Source: Gammaproteobacteria bacterium
GTDB lineage: Bacteria; Pseudomonadota; Gammaproteobacteria; Steroidobacterales; Steroidobacteraceae
Length of the DNA stretch: 6,401 nt
Reading direction: 5' to 3'
Assembly (NCBI GenBank): GCA_030038645.1
Contig: JASHSR010000359.1
Coordinates: 1-6,401 of the forward strand
Positions 1 through 5,871 of this stretch are shown one piece after another. The position numbers and the translations under genes were made by a program. Numbering within the stretch: the stretch's first letter is position 1; every line of letters begins with the position of its first letter. The notes beneath the pieces were generated by a model. It was not told the origin of the DNA. It saw only the letters and a program-made list of their open reading frames with translations, and did not search any database.

Positions 1-2
1 CC

Positions 3-137
3 CGCCGGCCCGCCGGCGGGCGTAAGCGCGGGGCGGTGCGCAAGCCGGCGGCGACACACCAGCCGGCACGCAAGCCCAAGCCCGCGCGGGCGGCGAAGTC
101 CGAGCGCGCCGCAGCCCGGCGAGCGAAGTCGGGGTGA
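3..137 (+). CDS. C-terminal tail of an upstream gene (partial, unidentified)
   Basis: A frame open from the left edge encodes 44 residues and ends at TGA 135-137. Its composition is almost entirely Arg, Lys, Ala, Pro and Gly, with segments such as RKPKPARAAKSERAAARRAKSG. This is typical of disordered, nucleic-acid-binding tails on RNA helicases, rRNA modification enzymes or histone-like proteins, but no domain is inside the window, so I do not name it. The stop overlaps the next start in the pattern GTGA, a common translational coupling arrangement, which supports the frame being real. Against it, random open frames are common at this GC content. The first 20 bases can also form a near-perfect inverted repeat. 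Confidence 0.5.
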   Translation, partial: RRPAGGRKRGAVRKPAATHQPARKPKPARAAKSERAAARRAKSG

Positions 138-1030
138 CCCAGTACCGCCACGGCTTCCACGCGGGCAACTTCGCCGACGTACACAAGCACGTCACGCTGA
201 CCGCTCTGCTTCAGGCGCTCCAGCGCAAGGAGAAGGGCTTCCTCTATCTCGAGACGCACGCGGCCCGAGGCGCCTACGACCTCGAGACATCCTCCGAGGG
301 CCGAGCCTCGATCGCGGGCATCGAGCGCGTGCTCGCCGGCGCGCCGAGCCACGAGGAGCTCGCGGCCTACGCGCAGGCGATCGCGGGATGGCGCTCGCGC
401 GCAGGCAATCCTCGAGCCTATCCCGGCTCTCCGCTCATCGCGCTCGCGCTTCTGCGGCCGCAGGACCGGGCCGTGCTGATCGAGCTCGATCGGGGGGAAG
501 CGGCCGCTCTCGAGAAGGCGCTGCAGGCTCGCGAGAGAGCCTCGCCAAGGGCTCCCGAGCGAGCCTCACCAAGGGTCCCCGAGAGAGCCCGGCCGGGACC
601 GCGCGCGCAGGTGGTGGAGGGCGACGGATTCGAGCGGCTGCGGGCCTACCTGCCTCCCCCGGAGCGTCGCGGTCTCACGCTCATCGACCCTCCGTACGAG
701 GCGCAGGGCGAGCTCGCGCGGGTCGACGCCGCGGTCGTCGAGGCGCTGCGCCGCTTTCAAACAGGAGTCGTCGCCGTGTGGTATCCGATCAAGGACGCGC
801 GCGATACCGCGGCATGGCACGCGGCGCTCCGCGCGAGCGTCGCGCGCGAGATGCTGGCCGGCGAGCTGTGGCTGCATCCGTGCGATTCGCGCGTCGCGCT
901 CAACGGCTCGGGCGTCGTCGTCGTCAATCCCCCGTACGGGATCGCCGAGCGCATGCGCGTCTGGCTGCCCGCGCTGCACGCGTGCCTCGACACGGGGGGA
1001 TCGGGAGGCACGAGCGTGCGGCTGCTGTAG
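134..1030 (+). CDS. rlmJ: 23S rRNA (adenine(2030)-N6)-methyltransferase RlmJ
   Basis: RlmJ uses S-adenosylmethionine to methylate N6 of A2030 (E. coli numbering) of 23S rRNA in the cytoplasm. The N-terminus YRHGFHAGNFADVHKH (residues 4-19) is the family hallmark (YRHxFHAGNxADVxKH). FLYLETHAARGAYDL (36-50) is the SAM-binding region. LIDPPYE (183-189) holds the catalytic DPPY motif of N6-adenine methyltransferases, and NGSGVVVVNPPYG (257-269) matches the conserved C-terminal strand. The length of 298 aa is about 18 more than E. coli RlmJ (280 aa). The excess fits a Pro/Arg/Ser-rich repeat insertion at residues 134-157, between two conserved blocks. I chose the GTG at 134 because it places YRH at the expected N-terminal position and overlaps the upstream stop. 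The gene probably shares a transcript with the preceding gene. Confidence 0.95.
   Translation: MTQYRHGFHAGNFADVHKHVTLTALLQALQRKEKGFLYLETHAARGAYDLETSSEGRASIAGIERVLAGAPSHEELAAYAQAIAGWRSRAGNPRAYPGSPLIALALLRPQDRAVLIELDRGEAAALEKALQARERASPRAPERASPRVPERARPGPRAQVVEGDGFERLRAYLPPPERRGLTLIDPPYEAQGELARVDAAVVEALRRFQTGVVAVWYPIKDARDTAAWHAALRASVAREMLAGELWLHPCDSRVALNGSGVVVVNPPYGIAERMRVWLPALHACLDTGGSGGTSVRLL
532..590 (+). repeat. 24-bp tandem repeat inside rlmJ (about 2.5 copies)
   Basis: Two full units (532-555 and 556-579) and a partial third (580-590) share a pattern beginning CGAGMGAGCCTCRCCAAGGG. In the RlmJ frame they encode the octapeptides ERASPRAP, ERASPRVP and a degenerate ERARPGPR (residues 134-157). 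The unit is a multiple of three, so copy-number change keeps the frame. The segment lies just before the QVVEGDGFERL strand and well before the catalytic DPPY loop, in a place where family members normally have a short connection, so it is probably an exposed loop. Confidence 0.85.
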
Positions 1031-1033
1031 ACT
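1028..1033 (+). promoter_or_regulatory. candidate -10 element ahead of aroE
   Basis: TAGACT matches four of six positions of the sigma70 -10 consensus and overlaps the rlmJ stop codon. It would start a transcript near 1040, giving a leader of about 25 nt that contains the aroE ribosome binding site. No convincing -35 is present 17 bases upstream, so this is weak evidence. aroE may equally be read through from rlmJ. Confidence 0.25.
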
Positions 1034-1054
1034 CTGGCGCGTCAGCAGACTGCC

Positions 1055-1058
1055 GGAG
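1055..1058 (+). promoter_or_regulatory. ribosome binding site of aroE
   Basis: GGAG lies six bases before the GTG at 1065 and supports that GTG as the start. No ATG is available between the rlmJ stop and the conserved YGVIGHPVAHS segment. Confidence 0.6.
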
Positions 1059-1064
1059 TACCCC

Positions 1065-1967
1065 GTGAGCGAGGCGCTCGATCGATACGGCGTGATCGGT
1101 CATCCCGTCGCGCACAGCTGGTCGCCGTTCATTCACGGCATGTTCGCGCGCCAGACGGGGCAGCCGCTCGCGTATCAGCTGCACGACGTGCCGCCCGAGC
1201 GGTTCCGCGACTACGTGCTCGACTTCGCCGCGCGCGGGGGACGCGGCCTCAACGTGACGATCCCTCACAAGGTGGCGGCGGCCGAGCTCGCAAGCGAGCT
1301 CACCGGCCGAGCGCGCCGGGCCGGCGCGGTCAACACGCTGATGTTCGACGGCGGGCGGACCCTCGGCGACAACACCGACGGCGCCGGCCTCGTGCGCGAT
1401 CTGTGCAGCAACCTCGGGCTGACGCTCGCGAAGCGGCGCATCCTGATCGCCGGAGCGGGGGGCGCCGCGCGGGGCGTGGTGGCGCCTCTCCTCGCGCTCG
1501 ATCCGCTCGAAGTCGTGATCGCCGCGCGCGTCGCGGAGCGCGCGCGAGCTCTCGCCGCCGACTTCCCCGAGTCGGGCGGCGCACTGCGCAGCGGCGCATT
1601 CGACGAGCTGCGCTCCGGCGCGGAGCGGCCCGCCGGCGAGTTCGATCTCATCATCAACGCCACCTCGGCGAGCCTGAGCGGAGAGGTGCCGCCGATTCCG
1701 GATGCGGCGGTCGGCGCGGCGACGCTGTGCTACGACATGGCCTACGCCCGGACGGATACCCCCTTCGTGCGATGGGCGCGCGAGCGCGGCTGCGAGCGCG
1801 CCGTTCAGGGTTGGGGCATGCTCGTGGAGCAGGCCGCGGAGTCCTTCTACATCTGGCGCGGCGTGCGCCCCGACACCGCCCCGGTTCTGGCGCTGCTCGC
1901 GCGCGGGGAGGGGCATGGGCAACGGGACGGGGACACGCACGGGCGCGCGCCCTCTACCGCATCGTGA
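1065..1967 (+). CDS. aroE: shikimate dehydrogenase (NADP+)
   Basis: AroE reduces 3-dehydroshikimate to shikimate with NADPH, the fourth step of the shikimate pathway to chorismate and aromatic amino acids. VIGHPVAHSWSP (10-21) carries the two shikimate-binding serines. NVTIPHK (63-69) ends in the catalytic lysine K69, AGAVNT (86-91) follows, and GDNTDG (101-106) contains the catalytic aspartate D105. GAGGAARG (130-137) is the dinucleotide-binding loop, with R155 in AARVAERA at the place of the NADP-phosphate-contacting arginine. INATSASL (197-204) and GWGMLVEQAAESFYIWRG (249-266) complete the substrate pocket. The protein has 300 aa against about 272 in E. coli. The excess is partly a hydrophilic C-terminal tail (residues 281-300: Gly, His, Arg, Asp, Ser-rich) with no counterpart I recognise. 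The gene starts 34 bases after rlmJ, and its last 14 bases overlap the end of the convergent gor. Confidence 0.96.
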   Translation: MSEALDRYGVIGHPVAHSWSPFIHGMFARQTGQPLAYQLHDVPPERFRDYVLDFAARGGRGLNVTIPHKVAAAELASELTGRARRAGAVNTLMFDGGRTLGDNTDGAGLVRDLCSNLGLTLAKRRILIAGAGGAARGVVAPLLALDPLEVVIAARVAERARALAADFPESGGALRSGAFDELRSGAERPAGEFDLIINATSASLSGEVPPIPDAAVGAATLCYDMAYARTDTPFVRWARERGCERAVQGWGMLVEQAAESFYIWRGVRPDTAPVLALLARGEGHGQRDGDTHGRAPSTAS

Positions 1968-3390
1968 CGAGCTCCTCGGCGGAGGTCGGATGGATCGCGA
2001 CCGTATCGTCGAAGTCCCGCTTGGTGGCGCCCATGCGCACGGCGACGGCGAACCCCTGCAGCATCTCGTCGGCGCCCTCGCCGATCACGTGCACGCCGAC
2101 GACGCGCTGCTCCGGACCGGCCGTGACCAGCTTCATCCGCGCGCGCGGCTTGCGCGCCGTGAGGGCGTGATAGAGCGGCAGGAAGGCCGACTCGTAGACC
2201 TTCACCTCCCCGCCGTACAGATCGCGCGCCGCAGCCTCGGAGAGCCCCACCGTTCCGATCGGCGGATGCCCGAAGATCACCGTCGGGACGTTCCGGTAAT
2301 CGAGGTGCCGGTCCGGCTGCCCGCCGAACAGCCGATCGCTCAGCCGGCGGCCCGCCGCAATGGCGACGGGCGTGAGCTGCAGGCGGCCGCTCACGTCGCC
2401 GATCGCGTAGATCCCCGGCACGCTCGTCGCCTGGTACGGGTCCGTCGCCACGAAGCCGTAGGGATCGAGCTCCACGCCGGCCCGGCCCGCCGGTCCGCTG
2501 CCGCCCGCTCGGCCCGCCTCACCGGTCCGCTCGCCGCGGGCGGCTCCACCCGCGCGGCCGGCCTCACCGGCCCGCTCCAGGCCGAGCCCCTCGACGTAGG
2601 CCGCGCGTCCGACGGCCCACAGGACGGTATCGACAGGGCCGATGCGCCGGCCGTCGCGCAGAGCGAGCTCCAAGCGTCCGCCCGCGAGCTCGCGGAGCGA
2701 TTCGGGCCAGGCGCCCGTCATCACTTCGATTCCATCGGCGCGCATGATCTCGAGTGAGGCCTCGCCGAGCATCCGCTCGAAGTGCTTGAGCACGCTCTCC
2801 CCGCGGATCGCCAGCGTCACGCGGGCACCGAGCGCGGCGAAGATGCCGGCGAGCTCCACCGCGATGTATCCGCTGCCCACGATCGCGACGCGCTCGGGCC
2901 GCCGCTCGAGCTCGAAGAATCCGTCGGAGGTGATGCCGAGCTCCGCTCCGGGAATGTCGGGCAGGAGCGGGCGGCCGCCGGTCGCGATCACGATGTGCGA
3001 TGCCGTGGCCGCGCGCCCCTCGACCTCGACGGCGCCGGCCCCGGCGAGCCTCGCGAAGCCCCGGACGAGCTCGACCTTGCGGCTCGCGAGATTGCGCTCG
3101 TAGATGCCGTTGAGCCGCAGAACGTAGGCGTCGCGGGCCCGCTTGAGCGCCGCCCAGTCCTGCGTTGCGCCCTCGATGTGGAACCCGTATCCGGGGCCGT
3201 CATGCAGGCCGTGCGCCAGCTCGGCGGCATTCCACATGATCTTCTTCGGCACGCAGCCGACGTTCACGCACGTGCCGCCGAGCCGGCCCGACTCGGCGAG
3301 CAGCACGCGGGCGCCGTACTCGGCCGCCCGCTGAGCGCAGGCGAGGCCGCCGCTGCCGCCGCCGATCACGATCAAGTCATAGTCCGCCAT
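1954..3390 (-). CDS. gor: glutathione-disulfide reductase
   Basis: Gor is a cytoplasmic FAD flavoenzyme that uses NADPH to reduce glutathione disulfide. IGGGSGGLACAQRAAEYG (9-26) is the FAD fold. GGTCVNVGCVPKK (38-50) contains the redox pair C41/C46. VGSGYIAVELAG (171-182) is the NADPH fold, with R196 matching the 2'-phosphate-binding Arg198 of E. coli Gor and K202 standing where E. coli has Arg204. GIYAIGDVSGRLQLTPVAIAAGR (326-348) is the second FAD contact. The C-terminus HPTSAEELVTMR carries the catalytic His467/Glu472 pair. The protein has 478 aa against 450 in E. coli, and the surplus is a Gly/Ala/Arg-rich insertion at about 272-305. The start ATG at 3390 has GGAGG three bases upstream. 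VAIHPTSAEELVTMR and GYIAVELAG point to glutathione reductase rather than mercuric reductase or lipoamide dehydrogenase. Confidence 0.96.
   Translation of the reverse strand: MADYDLIVIGGGSGGLACAQRAAEYGARVLLAESGRLGGTCVNVGCVPKKIMWNAAELAHGLHDGPGYGFHIEGATQDWAALKRARDAYVLRLNGIYERNLASRKVELVRGFARLAGAGAVEVEGRAATASHIVIATGGRPLLPDIPGAELGITSDGFFELERRPERVAIVGSGYIAVELAGIFAALGARVTLAIRGESVLKHFERMLGEASLEIMRADGIEVMTGAWPESLRELAGGRLELALRDGRRIGPVDTVLWAVGRAAYVEGLGLERAGEAGRAGGAARGERTGEAGRAGGSGPAGRAGVELDPYGFVATDPYQATSVPGIYAIGDVSGRLQLTPVAIAAGRRLSDRLFGGQPDRHLDYRNVPTVIFGHPPIGTVGLSEAAARDLYGGEVKVYESAFLPLYHALTARKPRARMKLVTAGPEQRVVGVHVIGEGADEMLQGFAVAVRMGATKRDFDDTVAIHPTSAEELVTMR
2488..2577 (-). repeat. 45-bp imperfect tandem duplication inside gor
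   Basis: Two 15-codon units encode ERAGEAGRAGGAARG (residues 272-286) and ERTGEAGRAGGSGPA (287-301), identical at 10 of 15 residues. A remnant GRAG follows. On the plus strand the cores lie at 2512-2532 and 2557-2577, exactly 45 bases apart. In E. coli Gor the equivalent stretch is a short turn between LEAAG and the GYIVVD strand, so the array expands a loop between the NADPH domain and the return to the FAD domain. The frame is preserved. Confidence 0.8.
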
Positions 3391-3393
3391 GTG

Positions 3394-3398
3394 CCTCC
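3394..3398 (-). promoter_or_regulatory. ribosome binding site of gor
   Basis: On the minus strand the sequence reads GGGAGGCACATG, a strong Shine-Dalgarno core with a short 3-base spacer to the ATG at 3390. It fixes the gor start. A possible -10 (TAAGAT on the minus strand, 3423-3428) lies about 32 bases upstream of the start, but no matching -35 at the right spacing is visible. Confidence 0.6.
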
Positions 3399-3464
3399 CG
3401 GAGCTCGAGAGCTCAGCGCTTCATCTTATCCGGTAGGTCAAGCAGGCGCGCGAGGGGCCTGGAC

Positions 3465-3611
3465 GGCCGCAGGCAAGGACTTGCCGGCAAGCGCTTGTGT
3501 CGGCAAGGGCCGTCGGCAACACCTACCGGCAACCGCTGCCGACAATGGCTACTGGCAACAGCTACTGGCAACGGCTACCGACAGCGGCTACCGACAACGG
3601 CTGCCGGCGGC
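3465..3611. repeat. 13-bp tandem repeat array in the gor-prlC divergent intergenic region
   Basis: Eight head-to-tail units of exactly 13 bases run from 3508 to 3611, with consensus GGCTACCGGCAAC. Examples are GGCTACTGGCAAC (3547-3559), AGCTACTGGCAAC (3560-3572), GGCTACCGACAGC (3573-3585) and GGCTACCGACAAC (3586-3598). Before 3508 the same GGCAAG/GGCAAC core recurs at spacings of 13-16 bases back to about 3472, so the array has decayed at that end. The period is not a multiple of three and the array lies between two well-supported gene starts, so it is not coding. The older part includes a perfect 12-bp palindrome, CTTGCCGGCAAG (3480-3491). The array ends 10 bases before a candidate -10 box for prlC and so covers its -35 and upstream region. 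Confidence 0.9.
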
Positions 3612-3620
3612 GGCCCACGG

Positions 3621-3626
3621 TAGAAT
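3621..3626 (+). promoter_or_regulatory. candidate -10 element ahead of prlC
   Basis: TAGAAT matches five of six positions of the sigma70 -10 consensus and is a clear A/T island in very GC-rich surroundings. It is 26 bases before the ATG at 3652 and would give a leader of about 19 nt. The -35 position 17 bases upstream falls in the last 13-bp repeat units and does not resemble TTGACA. If this is the promoter, the in-frame ATG at 3625 overlaps it and cannot be the translation start. Confidence 0.4.
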
Positions 3627-3651
3627 GACGGCTGCGCTCACCGAGACACCC

Positions 3652-5670
3652 ATGGAAAATCCACTGCTTGACCGCGGGCCCCCGCCTCCGTTCGGCGACA
3701 TCCGGCCCGAGCACATCGAGCCGGCCTTGCGCGCCGTGCTCGACCAGAACCGCGCCCGGATCGCCGAGCTCGCCGCGCTCCCCGAGCCGACGTTCGCGAG
3801 CCTGGTCGAGCCGCTCGAGGACATGCAGCATCGGCTCACGCGCGTCTGGTCGCCGGCCGGCCATCTCAATGCGGTGATGAACACCCCGAGCCTGCGGGAG
3901 GCCTACAACGCCTGCTTGCCGCTGCTCGCGGCGTATCAGACGGATCTCGCGCAGAGCGAGCCGCTGTACCGCGCCTACCAGAGGATCGAGGAGCGCGAGG
4001 GCGCCGGCCTCACGCCGACCCAGCGCCGCGTGCTCGAGCACGCGCTCCGCGATTTCCGCCTCGCCGGGGTCGGGCTCGACGCCGAGCGCAAGGCGCGCTT
4101 CAAGGCCGCCATGCTCGAGCTCACCCAGCTGCAAGCGAAATTCGAGGAGAACGTTCTCGATGCGACGAACGGCTGGTCGCACACCGTCACGGAGCGCAGC
4201 GAGCTCGAGGGGCTCAACGAGGTGATCGTCGAGCAGGCGCGCCGCCGGGCCCAGGACCGCGGCGTCGAGGGCTACGTTCTCGGACTCGACCAGCCGACCT
4301 ACATCGCGGTTCTCACGGATGCGCAATCCCCGGCCCTCCGCCGCGCGTTCTACGAGGCGTGGAACACTCGCGCCTCGGACCAGGGGCCGAATGCGGGCCG
4401 CTGGGACAACTCCGGCGTGATGGAGAGCATTCTGCGCCTGCGCCACGAGGTGGCGCGGCTGCTCGGCTTCGCGAGCTTCGCCGACTACGCGCTCGCGACG
4501 CGCATGGCTCGGAGCGCGGACGAGGTGGTGCAGTTCCTGCGGCGCCTCGGCGAGGCGGCGCGCTCCGTGGCCGAGCGCGAGCTCGCAGAGCTCAAAGCCT
4601 TCGCCGGCCGCCCGCTCGAGGCCTGGGACGTGAGCTTCTACTCGGAGCGGCTCCAGAGAGCGCGCTTCGCGATCTCGCAGGAAGAGCTCCGCGAGTACTT
4701 TCCGCTGCCCCGCGTGCTCGCCGGGCTGTTCCATGTCGCGGAGCGGCTCTTCGACGTGCGCATCCGCGAGCGCGCAGGCGTGCCGGTCTGGCACGCGGAC
4801 GTGCGCTTCTTCCAGATCGAGGATGCCGCGGGCCATCCGGTCGGAAGCTTCTATCTCGATCCCTATGCCCGGCCCAACAAGCGCAGCGGCGCGTGGCAAG
4901 ACGAGTGCGTCGGCCGCAAGAGCCTCACGACGGGCGCCATGCTTCCCGTCGCTTACCTCGTCTGCAACTTCCTGCCGCCGGCGCAAGGCCGCGCGGCCCT
5001 GCTCACGCACGACGACGTGCTCACGCTCTTCCACGAGTTCGGGCATGGCTTGCATCAGCTCCTCACGCGCGTCCCCTATCCGAGCGTCGCCGGCACCAAC
5101 GGCGTCGCCTGGGATGCGATCGAGCTGCCGAGCCAGTTCCTCGAGAATTACGCATGGCATCCGGACGTGCTGCAGCGGATATCGCAGCACGTCGAGACCG
5201 GCGCGCCCCTGCCCGCGGACAAGCAAGTCCAGCTGATCGCCACGCGGAGCTTCCATGCCGGCCTGCACATGATGCGGCAGCTCGAGCTCGCGCTCTTCGA
5301 CTTCCGGCTCCATGCCGAGTACGACCCGGCGCGCGGAGCCCGCGTCGGCGAGATCCTGGCCGAAGTGCGGCGCGAGATGGCGGTCGTTCCGGTGCCGGCG
5401 TGGAACCGGTTCGCGCACAGTTTCGGTCACGTGTTCGCGGGCGGGTACGCCGCCGGCTACTACAGCTACAAGTGGGCGGAAGTGCTTGCCGCCGACGCGT
5501 TCTCCGCCTTCGAGGAAAAGGGGGTCTTCGACCACCCGACGGCGGCGCGCTTCCTGGATGCGATCCTGTCGCAAGGCGGCAGCCGCGACGCCCTCGAGGC
5601 CTTCGTGGAATTCCGCGGCCGCAAGCCGGATGTCCGGCCGCTGCTCAAGCAGCACGGCATCGCGGCCTGA
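3652..5670 (+). CDS. prlC: oligopeptidase A (M3 family zinc metallopeptidase)
   Basis: PrlC/OpdA is a cytoplasmic thimet-type endopeptidase that degrades short peptides, including cleaved signal peptides and proteolysis products. The N-terminus MENPLLDRGPPPPFGDIRPEHIEPAL matches the E. coli start (MTNPLL...PPF...PEH), and this decides for the ATG at 3652. The in-frame ATG at 3625 would add nine residues (MTAALTETP). NVLDATNGW (167-175) is a conserved helical-domain block. HEFGHGLH (461-468) supplies zinc ligands H461 and H465 and catalytic E462, and WDAIELPSQFLENY (487-500) gives the third ligand E491. The GYAAGYYSYKWAEVLAADAF segment near the C-terminus is the conserved substrate-binding tyrosine region. 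The length of 672 aa is close to the E. coli enzyme (680 aa). No strong Shine-Dalgarno precedes the start. The gene is divergent from gor. Confidence 0.95.
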   Translation: MENPLLDRGPPPPFGDIRPEHIEPALRAVLDQNRARIAELAALPEPTFASLVEPLEDMQHRLTRVWSPAGHLNAVMNTPSLREAYNACLPLLAAYQTDLAQSEPLYRAYQRIEEREGAGLTPTQRRVLEHALRDFRLAGVGLDAERKARFKAAMLELTQLQAKFEENVLDATNGWSHTVTERSELEGLNEVIVEQARRRAQDRGVEGYVLGLDQPTYIAVLTDAQSPALRRAFYEAWNTRASDQGPNAGRWDNSGVMESILRLRHEVARLLGFASFADYALATRMARSADEVVQFLRRLGEAARSVAERELAELKAFAGRPLEAWDVSFYSERLQRARFAISQEELREYFPLPRVLAGLFHVAERLFDVRIRERAGVPVWHADVRFFQIEDAAGHPVGSFYLDPYARPNKRSGAWQDECVGRKSLTTGAMLPVAYLVCNFLPPAQGRAALLTHDDVLTLFHEFGHGLHQLLTRVPYPSVAGTNGVAWDAIELPSQFLENYAWHPDVLQRISQHVETGAPLPADKQVQLIATRSFHAGLHMMRQLELALFDFRLHAEYDPARGARVGEILAEVRREMAVVPVPAWNRFAHSFGHVFAGGYAAGYYSYKWAEVLAADAFSAFEEKGVFDHPTAARFLDAILSQGGSRDALEAFVEFRGRKPDVRPLLKQHGIAA

Positions 5671-5704
5671 CCTGCGCAGAGCGCTCGGGGCCGCGCGGGC
5701 GCGC

Positions 5705-5840
5705 CTGCGTACGCCGGCTGCAGCAGGCGGGCTGGGCAGAGCGGCATCTGCAAACCCGGCCGCAGCAGGCTCTCGGGCGGTGGCATCTGCAAGCCGGCTT
5801 GCACCAGGCTGGCGGGCGGCCGCATCTGCAAACTGTGCGG
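5705..5840. repeat. 39-bp tandem repeat array between prlC and the HD gene
   Basis: Within the 245-base gap 5671-5915 (no gene seen), a 39-base unit is repeated head to tail: 5705-5743 (diverged), 5744-5782, 5783-5821 and a partial copy from 5822. Each later unit begins GCATCTGCAA, at 5744, 5783 and 5822, exactly 39 bases apart, and continues with a Sccgsc-CAGGCT-like core. Units are contiguous without spacers. No T-rich run follows any hairpin, so no rho-independent terminator for prlC can be called, although GC-rich stems exist (for example GCCTGC 5703-5708 with GCAGGC 5723-5728). Confidence 0.85.
5788..5803. repeat. 16-bp perfect palindrome within the 39-bp array
   Basis: TGCAAGCCGGCTTGCA is a perfect 16-base palindrome in the second 39-bp unit. 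The equivalent bases of the preceding unit (TGCAAACCCGGCCGCA) have lost the symmetry, so it is not a property of all units. It could be a protein-binding site or a chance product of the repeat. It resembles the CTTGCCGGCAAG palindrome in the gor-prlC array only in base composition. Confidence 0.6.
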
Positions 5841-5871
5841 CGCTTCGCTGGTCTTGCCTTCTGCCGTTGCC

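Noticed and set aside
1..20. Near-perfect inverted repeat (arms 1-9 and 12-20) as a terminator
   Set aside because: The loop is only two bases, no T run follows, and it lies inside a probable coding tail. Such GC palindromes are frequent at this composition.
1584..1631. Possible 24-bp duplication in aroE (LRSGAFDE / LRSGAERP)
   Set aside because: Only the first half of the two units matches, and the segment aligns without a clear insertion to the usual AroE length, so it may be chance.
924..1940. 338-residue minus-strand frame opposite aroE
   Set aside because: No recognisable motif, and it is fully antisense to aroE, which has every catalytic residue.
3431..3441. TTGACC on the minus strand as a -35 for gor
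   Set aside because: The only A/T-rich hexamer nearby (TAAGAT, 3423-3428) is 7 bases away rather than about 17, so the two cannot form a standard promoter.
2782..3651. Open frame extending prlC upstream to give a 962-residue protein
   Set aside because: The extra part is antisense to the well-supported gor gene and then reads through the 13-bp array. GC-rich DNA has few stops. The conserved N-terminus of PrlC starts at 3652.
3562..5655. 697-residue minus-strand frame opposite prlC
   Set aside because: Its composition is the mirror of prlC codons (rich in Arg, Ala, Glu, Leu, His) with no recognisable domain, while the plus strand encodes an intact M3 peptidase with all zinc ligands.
5466..5831. 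121-residue minus-strand frame with 13-residue repeats (LQMPPPESLLRPG type)
   Set aside because: It starts at TTG, has no ribosome binding site I can see, overlaps the prlC end antisense, and its repeats follow directly from the 39-bp DNA repeat.
5705..5840. CRISPR array
   Set aside because: The 39-bp units are directly adjacent with no unique spacers, they are imperfect, and no cas gene is nearby. The same reasoning excludes the 13-bp array.
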